From the NCBI GenBank assembly GCA_963969365.1, contig OZ017754.1, positions 1,302,001-1,366,000 on the forward strand: a stretch of 64,000 nucleotides of DNA. Reading direction: 5' to 3'. Of the stretch, positions 50,245-61,100 are shown one piece after another; position 1 is the first letter of the stretch; each line of letters starts with the position of its first letter. A program made the position numbers and the translations under genes. The stretch comes from Asterochloris sp. CNOR1. Taxonomy: Eukaryota; Chlorophyta; Trebouxiophyceae; Trebouxiales; Trebouxiaceae. Under the pieces are notes generated by a model, which had not been told where the DNA came from, searched no databases, and saw only the letters and a list, made by a program, of their open reading frames with translations.

Positions 50245-52166
50245 GGGCGGAAGCCATGCTGTTGGACAGGTATTGGCTGCTGGCGTCATCCTGTGAATGC
50301 ATTTGCAATTTACTGACATGGTCTGCCTTGCAGAGATAGCAACAGCCTTCCTGAACCCCTGCTGGATGAGGCAAACACGTCACTTAAACGGAAATGCTGT
50401 GCTTAGCACAAGGTCTGGGCCTCAGGCGTGCCATGCAGCAGGCACTGCCCACAGTTTGCCAGCAGGACGTCCAGTGATTGCTCGCAGCGCGCGACAGAGA
50501 GTTCATCCCCAGCAGCACCAGACATATGGCCTGCATGCAGTTGCCTTGCAGCGTCATGTCAGCCAAACCATCTGTGTCAGTGAGAGTTGAGCAATAAGCA
50601 GTTGGCTCAGCATGCAAGCTTCCACTGCTGTCCCAGGCTCACATCGATGCCTCCACACTCCCTGGCAGGTAGTTTCAACTGTAGTATTGCAGCCCATTTG
50701 GTTGCCCTATGGATGGCCATGCAAGGACGTAATAGGGGGCTTTTACAAACAACAGTTCTTTAATGCAGTCCGTCACCCTAGGCTTTGAGTCAGCATGCAT
50801 CATTAGCTTCATGAAGGCAAATGCTGCAGCAACTGTTCCTGCATAGGTTCTGCATACTGATGGTCATGTTTCTGGAGCATTGCAGGGCCTGCAGGTCAGC
50901 ATGCTTCTGCCCTTGCTTGTTCGCGCAGTGCAAAGTGGATCTACCTGGCATGCTCCCTGGCGCGATACAATTTGTTCGCCCCAACACATCCAGCATGCAC
51001 CTCCCTCCCTGGGCTGATCTGACATGATAAGACTGGCTGCCGACAAGGCCACATGTTTGCCGCGGAGCTGACTCCTCAGCACCCAGCTGCATCATATGTG
51101 CGGCAACATGTACGCCTGCAACAGGGCGACCTGCAGGGGCCTTCATCTGACATACATGCCCTCACCATGCTGCTTCCCTATATGAACCCATAGGCAGAGC
51201 AGGTGGCCCAGAGGAGCCAACATTGCTGCCTAAGCTGAGCTGGTGAGCCTTGCATTGCAAGCCTACAGCACAAGGCACTCTCGCAAATGGCTGCAGCTTG
51301 GTCTGGCGATGGCAGCTCTGCTGTCAGAGGAGTCCAGCAGTGAGAAAATGCAGACACTGGGTGGGTGCGGCCATGCCGTGCTTGCTTCGTGGAATCTGCT
51401 GCCTAGCCCAGTTCCTCCTTTACAGATTTCCTGCTCTGAACCTGCAGACTGCATCCAAGCCTGCCATATTGATGTAAAGGGGAGGTGCATGACTCTCACG
51501 CTCTCGTTCAGTGCATGGGCTGAAAGTGGTGCACACCAGTTAGGGTGAGGCTCTCCGTGCCTTGCTGTTCATCTGTTGAAAGACAGGCCGGATGGACATT
51601 CCTTTAAATTATTCCATCTTCTTGGCGAAGTCAATTGTGCCTCTGACTCCAACTGTCACGCACTTACATTGGAAGGAACATCAGAGAGCTCCTGCGTCGA
51701 GGTAAGAGTCGATGTCAGTCCAATGCAGAGTCAGAGCTGGACTTGAGGCAGACACCCAGGTCCTTCATGCTGCAGATCTGAGGCCATCAGCAGCTGCTTC
51801 AGGAGTACTTGCACCATAACTGCACAGCACTGCACAGCACAGCACAGCTGCCCAGCGTGCCTCCTTGGAACGTCAGAAGCCTCCTGAGGTAAGCAGCCCA
51901 GCCCCCACTCAGCCCCCTGCAATGCTGCACATAGCTCTGGTGCCTCGCAGCTTGCCGAACCTTGGAATTTTGAACACAGCGTGGCCATTCCAGTCTCGTT
52001 ACGCATGCTACAGTTGACGACTGCTTTGATCTGTTGCTGGCATCAATGTACACCAGTGTTACCTGCTGCCTTGTGCACTGCAGGCCTGAGGACAACAGGC
52101 TCACTTAGCTCTGGTCTTTCCATGCTGGCCTTCTCATAGAGAGCGCGCCTGGCTTCCCAGCAATCA
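50245..52166. other. Mostly empty interval; one possible YAE1 3' exon
   Basis: At 50334-50406, after a CTTGCAG acceptor, a frame reads NSLPEPLLDEANTSLKRKCC and stops. It looks like a natural C-terminus, and a donor GTATTG at 50277 precedes it, but the frame entering that donor is not the YAE1 frame. From about 50410 to 52166 I find no exon chain or motif. The right part must hold the promoter and 5' UTR of the helicase gene. Confidence 0.4.
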
Positions 52167-55100
52167 ATGAAAGAAGTCAAGCGCCGGATGGCTGAGGCTG
52201 CCGCAGCAGCTGGGCCCCAAATGGCAGCGGCAGCAACAGCGGCGGCAACTGCGGCTGCACAGGCCGCCTCGCGTGCTATGTTTGGGCCTGCAGGCGCCAT
52301 GCCCCACCCAACAGGCCTCCCTACCAGCTCTTCTGTGCCTGGGGCCGATGTGATGAGCGCAGACCGCCTTCGCATGGAGCAAGAGCGGCGCCGCGCTGCA
52401 GCTGAGCAGTCCAGGCAGCAAGCTCAGGCCAAGGCGAACGAAGAGGCAGATGACTTCGTGGCCACAACAGCAGTGAGGAACCCCTCTAGCAGTCCTATCC
52501 TGGGGTAGACGCAGCAGATAGGAAGCCGTGACATTCAGCATCTTGCTGCGCTTTGCAAGAAACTATCAAAATTTTGTGTGGCTACCAGTGGGCAATGAAC
52601 TGCGCATGGCACCCTCTGACAGCAGTTGCTGAGTCTTGTCGAGTTAATCTGCTTTGCTCTGCTGCGTCCTGCGGGATGCGGGGGAAAAGGGAGTTTACAT
52701 GCACAAGTCTCCCAATCTGAATGCAGCCTCTACCGCTGCAGGGCCATGATGAGCACACTGGTGATCAGGAGATCTACGCCAGGTAGCAGCTGCTCTGCCA
52801 GTACACCTTGTGGACTCCCATCATGGCATTGCTCTGAGCCAGATTTTGCTCGGCTGTTGTTGCCTGAGCGCTGTTTGTGCCTTGCTGTCTGTGCCTCCCA
52901 TCGGTGCATGCAGAAGGCACTCAAGATTGCTGCACTGAGCCCCCACATGGTCCCCCCTTCCTCTGCTGCGTGTGTGTTGCTAGCTGTGAGTGCAGGGCAC
53001 AGGCTCTCACAGCAACTGCAACTTTTTGGTTGCAGCTACCAGCCTGTCCATGTGCTGGAGGGTGTAGCACACCCTGACCATGTTGTGGAGACCAGCTCCC
53101 TGGCAAACGTGCAGCCGCCTGAAATCCGATTCAACCACAACCTCAAGGTGAGTTCTCTATGCCTTGCTGTGGTGCACAACAGCAGCAGATGCAGCTGATG
53201 CTGGTGCTAAGCGCTGTGGTGCTGGCGCTCATGCCCTGCAGCAGCTTGTTGGGGTTTAGGAGGGCTGGCTGGCTGCAGCAGCACAAACAATGCAGCATTA
53301 TCGCCCCTGGCGAACGTCAGTGTGTAGGCTTTGTACGGCTGCCAGAGTCTTAATTAGGTGTGAACCCGTCTAACTGTTCAAAAGTGCACTTTGCTGTCTG
53401 AGGTTGCCCCTCTGCCTGCAGGACTGTGTGAAAAGGGGACAGCTGTCTTCCTTGCAGCTGGAGACCGTTCTGTATGCCAATATGCGGTTCAACCTGAGGC
53501 TGCCCAATGGTGAGGGTGCACAACGTCCATAGCTGCTGCATGTGAAGACATCAGCTGCACCAACAGATGCATGCAGCTGCACTGCTGCTGAGCCAAGTCA
53601 AGCTGCAGAGTAGCCAACATCTAAAGAGCTGGGCTATGATGCCATGCTCCCATACTCTGTTGTGGGGCAGTTGTAATCACCATTGCCTGCTTCTCCACAG
53701 ATTGGGCTTCTCCTGCCTTCTTGGCACATTCAAAATTCAGCGATATTTGCCAAGGCTCTGTGGTTTCTGTCTGCAGGCAGCAGAGCAGGTTTCTTCCTGG
53801 GTGATGGCGCAGGTGAGCTTCCTACCAGGAAGGGTACGAGAGCCTGCCTCTGCACTGCTTGCATAACGGCCCTACACTTGCATTGCCTACGTGGTCAGCA
53901 GAGTCACACCACACGAAATGCCTTGCTGCCCCCCTGTGCGCTGCGCTGCTGCCATGCCAACCCTGACATTTCCCTGCCTGCAGGCGTTGGTAAGGGCAGA
54001 CAGATTGCCGCCTGCGTCAAGCAGGCCCACAGGCAGGGCGTGAAGAGGTTCCTGTGGATCACCGTCTCCAATGACCTCAAATTTGACTCTGAGCGGGACT
54101 TGAAGGATGTGGGCTGCAATCTCACTGTCTATCCTCAGGTGGGCTGCTTGCTGTGTGGACTTTGCTGCATGCCTGATCATCTAAAGGCCGGCCACTTGTG
54201 TGTAGATCCTGCTACACACCTGTCTATTTTGAGATCAGCTGCTTGCTGCATGGTCTTTGCTGCATGCCTGCCTTTGCAGGTGGGGTGCTTGCTGTGCGGC
54301 ATGTACCAGACGTCTGCCTGTTTTTAAACAGGCTGCTTACTGCATGATTCCTTGCATGCCTGCTGGCTTGGTTGAGATGTCTTTTCTGGGTCGCAGCTGA
54401 TGAGCTCCTCACAACAGCTCTGCCCCCGGCCCACCTGTGGTCAGTCGCTGATCAGCACTTCCTCAGTGTCGTGCTGCAATCCAGTCGCCAGCACCTAGTG
54501 ATGCATCAGCATTGTGTGCGTACCACTTCCTGCCGCCTTCCTTTCCAGGCCCCGCGTCCTACCTCCAGTTGCCACAACCAGCACCTTGACAGCAGTCTTG
54601 CCCCATGTCCTGCAGGGTCGTACCATGCCAGGTGCCAAGGTCAAGCTTGGCAAGGACTGGGACGAGGGCGTGCTGGTTATTACCTACAGCCTACTGGTGT
54701 CTGGGACAAGGAAGTCAGTGGTGAGACCTGGTGATTGAAGCGCTTTGGAATTTGCATGATTGCCTGTCCCTCAAAGCGCACCATTGCAAACCAGGTGTAT
54801 GCTGCTGCTGTCTACTGCCGGTCTGCCAGTGCACACGTTCTGCAGGGTGTCACGCGCAAAGTGCATGTGTTTGCCATCCCCCTACCTCGCCCTGCACCAC
54901 AAGTCTGCCTGCTGTGCGTCAGCATCCAGACATGACCTGCTCTGATGCAGAGCATGCAGACTGCACGCGCGACACCAGATTGCAAGCTGTTTGCAAGGCT
55001 GCGTACAGCTGGCTTTGCAGTGCAACCGTGCTGGGCATAGCAAGGACTACTAGCTGACTGCGTATGCTGGACTGCAGGCCGCACTGTGTCTGCAACTTCA

Positions 55101-58100
55101 TAAGACGCACTGCATTCAACCTGACTGCAATCACCTCGGAGAGAATGTGCCTGTTGCTGTGCAGACGACGCTGGACGACCAGCTGACCGAGCATGCCAAT
55201 GTGACGGCTGACAACCTGGCAGGCCTGGGCATACCTCAGGACTCCAGGCTGGCCCAGCTGGTGCGATGGTTGTCAGGCACCAATGGCAGGGGTGACACCA
55301 GCATGATCATCCTTGACGAGTGCCACAAGGCAAAGAATCTGCTGCCATCTTTTAGCACCCAAGGTGGGTCACATGCATGAGCGTGACGCAAGCTGAGTGC
55401 CCCTTGCCAGGCTGTGCATGCTCCTGGTCAGATGATGCCTGCCTGGGCAGACGGTATTCCTGCTCATTGCATCTGGGTGGGGGGGCTGCAGCACCTGGTG
55501 GGTTGCAGTGGGTGAATGATGCCGCTTCCCTGCAAATGCTGGCCATGTCCCCACCAGACTTGGCCACGCATGCTTGGCCAAGCCGCGGTGTGTATGCCAC
55601 TTCTTTGTGCGTTGCCTCAGTGGAGGGCAGCGACATGCTGATGCCTGCCAGCACTCTGCACACCATGCACGCCTTGCCATGCTGGTGTGCAGGGAGCCTG
55701 TTGTGCCTCTTGACACCTTGGTTGCTAGCTTTTGCCGGTTGGCTGCCTGCGTGCAAAGATCACTGCCAGGCTTGCCAGCTTGCTCTTCGTGGCCTGGCAT
55801 GCAGGTCGCACAGACAATGAGGCTAGAGCTGCCATCATCGACATGAAGAATGAGAAGGGGACGATGACTGGCAAAGCTGTAGGCGCCCTGCAGGTTGGTC
55901 CAGGCCAAGATAGGTTGCGTCTCCACACATCACTCCCACCCTGCCCAAAGTTGAGGCAGTGCTGCCAGGCATCCTGAGACAGCCAAGGGCTCGCTCTGCG
56001 GGCTGGAGGGGATGCTCTTCAACAGCATCTGGTTGGGCTGTGGAGTCCTCCCTTCTTCTCTGCTGCGTGAGCTTCAAGCAAGTGTGTCCTGTCCTGCAGG
56101 AGCTGCTGCCTGATGCCAGGCTGATCTACTCCTCTGCCACTGGCGCAACTGAGGTGAGCAGCTGCCTGCCTGGCCCAAATGCACTTTTGCCGTCAGGCCA
56201 GTCAGGCTGTATCAGCTCTGTGACCCTGCAATGCTGTCTGCAAAGCATGTCCCCCCTGACGTCAGGCCAATCAGGCTGTATCAGCTCTGTGACCCTGCAA
56301 TGCTGTTTGCAAAGCATGCCCACCCCTGAGCAGGAGGGTTTGTGAAGAGCTGCTGCACAACCGTCCCTGTGTCAAGCCGTATCTCTGCAAGAGACTGTGG
56401 CCTCTGTCAGGGATGCCCTCTGACTGTCATTCTGTGTCTGTAAGTGGCGGCTTGTGAGGTGCCCGCATCTCCAGAAGTCTGCGTTCTCACTGCATCCTCC
56501 TCTGTGTCCTCTGCCTGAGCGGACTCACTGATTGCCGGTGTGTGTGTATGTGTCTGCTGCAGCCCAGGAACCTGGCATATGCCTACCGCGTGGGGTCCTG
56601 TGGCTTTGGCACCATGGCCGAGCTGATCATGGCGCTGACCAAGAGTGGGCTGGGCGCTCTGGAGCTGTTTGCAATGGGTCTGAAGGCCACCGGCACCATG
56701 GTCTCCCGTGCCCTGTCATACTCAGGTGAAAGATGGCTCCGGTGTAGCATCTGTGCTGAAGACCACAGCATGCTTGGCATACATAACATACCAGCTGCTG
56801 GCCTGTCAGCTGTTTGGCTGCCTGAATCCTGCACTGAGCCGCTGCCAAGCTTGTCACAGCCTAGCAGCACAAAGCCGATCTCAAAGGCCCTGCCCCCCAG
56901 ATGCCTGGGTGCGCAGTGGGCATCCTCAATGGCAGCCTTGCCCACTGTGCAGCTCCTCTTGCTGGCTGCAGCCTGGCAGCCAACGGGCAATTGCTTTCTG
57001 ATCACCTGTGCCTCATCATGCTGCACACCTCAGGACGGTGTTATTCTGTCCCACACCCTTGCTGCTGTGCAGGCGCTGAATTCAGCCTGGCACAGGTGCC
57101 AACTGACCCAGTGTTTGCTCAGATGTATGACCGCAGCACAGAGTTTTGGAACCTGCTCTTCAATATCCAGCGCCAGATCAGCGGCAAGAAGAGGACGTTT
57201 GCATCACAGTTCTGGGGGACCCAGATGAGATTCTACAAGCAGATGCTCATGGCTCTCAAGGTCAGCAGCCTGCTGGGGATGCCTGTGCAGCTTTGGCCAC
57301 TCCCTGATGATGAGGCTGGCTGCCTCGCCTCCACTGCAGCCTGGTGCCACTGCTTGTGCCTCTGTTGGGGCTGTCTGTGCTGGCAACCCTGCTCTTTCTG
57401 ACAATGCTGGCTGCCCCACCTTTTACAGCCTGCTGCCACCGCTTGTATCACTGTTTGTGGGGATGGCAGGCGTCTCCTCTTGAGGCCCCTCAGAAGGGTG
57501 ATGCCTGCTGCTCATGCCTGCTGCTGTCGTCATGCCGTCTCTTGAAGGTCTGCAGCCCTGCTGGCTTTGCCTGTGCAGATGTGGCAGGAGTCACTGGTTG
57601 AGGTTGTCTAGAGCTCCACTGTCTGCCGCCACTGCCAATGCGGCGGCCAGCACTGACAGCACCCTGGTGTGTATTCCCTGCACTGCAGGTGCCGGAATGT
57701 GCTCGCCTTGCCCTGAAGGCTGTGGAGGATGGAATGGCAGTGGTGATTGGTCTCCAGGTCAGCTAATGACAAGCCGTGTGTCAGCATAATTCTTGCATGC
57801 AGGTGCACTCCCACAGCCAGGGAGTGATTGTCAGAGCTGTGTTTTGTACATGTCAGACAGTTGGGGATCATACTGCTCACTGTAGGGGTCACAACATTCG
57901 TGGGCCACTGTGCTCCTGTTTCATGGCATCTTCGCTCGTGAGAGTTGTGCCCCTCTGTTGACAATGTGTCTGAGGTGCATATGGCTAAAGGTTGCTCACT
58001 CCTCATTTGTGTTGATGCATGCTTCTCATGGCTGGCATGTGATAGTTTGCGGGGCATGGCTGGCCTGGACTGAGACGCTTGCCTTTGCCATTCACAGAGC

Positions 58101-61100
58101 ACCACCAGGGTCAAGGCAGACATGAAGCTTATCAATCAAGGCTTACCCTCTGCTTGCAGAGCACTGGCGAGGCCAACATGAACACCAAGCTGGCGGAGGC
58201 TGGGAGCGAGCTTGACGACTACGTTTCAGCGCCACAGATGATTCTCTACAACTTCATCCAGAATCACTGGCCGGACTGCAGCGACATGTCAGATGCTTCC
58301 CTCAACAGCCTGCAGTCGCAGGTCAGTTTGGTGGTCACTGTCAGCTTGGTGCCAGTCCTTGCTTGCGCCTTGCTGTGTAAGCATGCCACAGGCAAGGTTG
58401 CCAGTATCCGCCAGCTTGGTGCTGGCCTTGCCTGCGCATCGCTGTGCAAGGCTGCCATCTTCTTTGCAAATCCTGATTGGCACTGCAGCCTCGAAGACGT
58501 ACGGGCTGGTCCTGGCCTTGCTTGCATGTTGCTGAGCGTTCGAACCTTCATGCAGAACTTTCACTGTAGCAGTCAGGTCAGCCAAGCAATGGCAGACAGG
58601 TACTGGCCTCTGTCTGCACCATTGCTGTGCAGTGCTGCATATGTCAAGCAGCCACAGTTCATCAGGGGGTGGGCGCTGCTGCATGCAGCCTCTGTGGCAC
58701 GACTGCCTGCTCTTGAATGCTGCCTGGTTCAAGCCTGAGCTTGCAGAGACCAACGGTGTGTGAAGGCGGATAAGGTGTCCATCTGGACAGCCTGCACATT
58801 CAGCAGGCTGCTTGAAGCGCCCATGCTCGCTCATCACATGGGCATGGGTGTTCTGCAGGTGCTGGGCGCTGCAGTGCCTGAGTGAACTTGCAACTTGCAT
58901 TCCATTCTGGCCCTGCACTCTGCAGGTCAAAGTGCTTGCCGCAGGTATGGACTATCAAGTTGCAGTTCATCGCACCATGTCAGAGAATGTCATGCCCAAC
59001 GCTGCCTGCCGTGGGTGTGGGCTGGCAGATGCTCTCACTGGCTGCCCTGCAGCCTGCAGACTGACATGCTGACCATGCTGCTTGCCGCAGGTCTACCATA
59101 CTGTGCAGACATGGTCTGCCCTACCCACCTGCGCAGAGATGGCTCAGCGCCATGGCAAGCGCGCAGGCCGCGCCAGTGCCAAGGCCAGTGCCCCAGGCCC
59201 CTCCCGCTCTGCTGCTCGGCCAAGGTCTTCTGCAGCGGCAGCCAGCGCGCGGGTAAAGGCCGAGCCAGTCCAGCCCAAGCCGGGCACCGTCAAGGCCAAG
59301 CCTGGAACTCGCAGGGGCATTGCCCCAGCGGCCGCAGAATCTGGCGATGTCATGGACCTGACTCAGACCTCAGACGATGAGGCAGACGAGGTCCCTGCAC
59401 CCGCAGCGCGTCGGAGAAGCGCGCCTGCGAGGGCAGTTACTGCCCGCCGGAGTACCTTTGCAAGGGCAGGAGCTGCAGCCCCTGAGAGGGCTGCAGCTGC
59501 TGCAGCCCCAGCAGCGGTAGAAGAGGATGAAGAGGATGAGGTCATGTTCACTGAGGAGAAGAGTCTGGATGACGTCCTGGCGGTAAGTCTGCCTGCTGCT
59601 CGGTGCACAGTCAGGTCATCGCTCCATGCTACATGCTGGTGTTGTGTACATGAGCTGGTGCGTTTTGCCAAGCAGGGGCACAGGATGCGCGCTGAAGGGC
59701 AGCAACCCTCTCATGCTGTAGGCTGATGTTCCTGCGCAAGCAGCTGCATGGGCTTTGCAGGTCTGGAGCTCTGCGGCCTTCTCTTGAGCAGGGCATTGTG
59801 CATGCGTGCTCAGCATGTTGAAGCTGTACAGCCTCCTGCTGCCATCTCTGCAAGCTGACAGGCGGCGAGCCGTGAGCATCAAGCATCACACGTTCCAGTT
59901 CTCGCGCCCGTCCTAGTCTGCCCTGCAGGAAATATGCTGCAGGCTGAGCAGTCTGGGTACCTGACTGACACAGGCCTTGCCACACCAGCATGCATGAGTC
60001 TCATATAGAAGAGCTGCTGCCCTGCAGAAGAAGCTGGGGCCCGCTGACTGACAGATCAGTGCTTCAAAGTCAGCTGCAGTCAGAAATCACTTTCAGCTCC
60101 ATTGCAATGCCCTGCAGGAGAAGCTGCTGCATGCCGAGCGCACAGGGCAGCTGATTGACATGACCAAGGACGTGGACGAGCACCAGGTCCGCTCCATCAA
60201 TGTACAGCTGGAGCGCCAGGACGCTGACGAGAGGCTGGCTGCCGTCAAGCGGGGCCTGGATGCAGAGCTGGTGCCGCTGAGGGAGCAGAAGGTGGTCACA
60301 ATACATGTCCTGCACTGCCAGGATGCCTGATGTCTGTGGCCACGGCACTGCAGAGGCTGGACGTAGAGCTTTGCCCCTTTGCCACAAAGTGCAGCTGCTG
60401 CTGCCGCTGCTTTTGTCCACCACAGCTGCCCCGCAAGGCTTGTCAACTCGTGGCTTCGCTCACCCGAGCATCTTCTCATTTTCATTCCGGCAATGGCAGG
60501 CAGGCCAGTGTGGCCAAAAGGATACGGCAAGTCCTAAAGCAGGACTCAATAGGCGTCACGGTTGCCTGCTGCCAGTTGAGCACAGGCTCTTGAAGAGATT
60601 TATCTGAGCGGCTTGTGCGGCTTTTGGCATGCCACGTGATCGCCTGCTACCTGATCAGCCCAGCATTGGTGTTTGCCATCTCTAAACAAGCCCCCTGCTG
60701 TGTATGCGGCATTGCAGAGTATCAAAGAATTGACTTCCGTTCAACTCCTGCCGTGCAGGCGGTGCTGGAGGCAGAGCTGGCCGTGATCCAGGCAGACCTT
60801 GTCGCTGCAGAGAGCAGCGCTGCAGAGAGCAGCAAGCCTCAGGGCGGCCGGCTGCTCAAGCGTGGCAGCAAGCAGCCTGCCGAGGCGGGCAAGCCAGCGG
60901 CAGGGAGCGATGAGGAGGATTCCGAGGCGACCGTGGCAGCTGCCAATGTGCTGCAGCAGGGCGCCGAGGGCGAGGGGTCAGACAGCGATGTCACTGAGCC
61001 TGCGAGCTTGCCGCCAGAAGGGAGGGCAGCTGGCCTGGCTCAGGTGCTGGCAGACTCAGACGATGAGATGGAGGAGAGTGGTGCCCAGAGCAGGTGGCTG

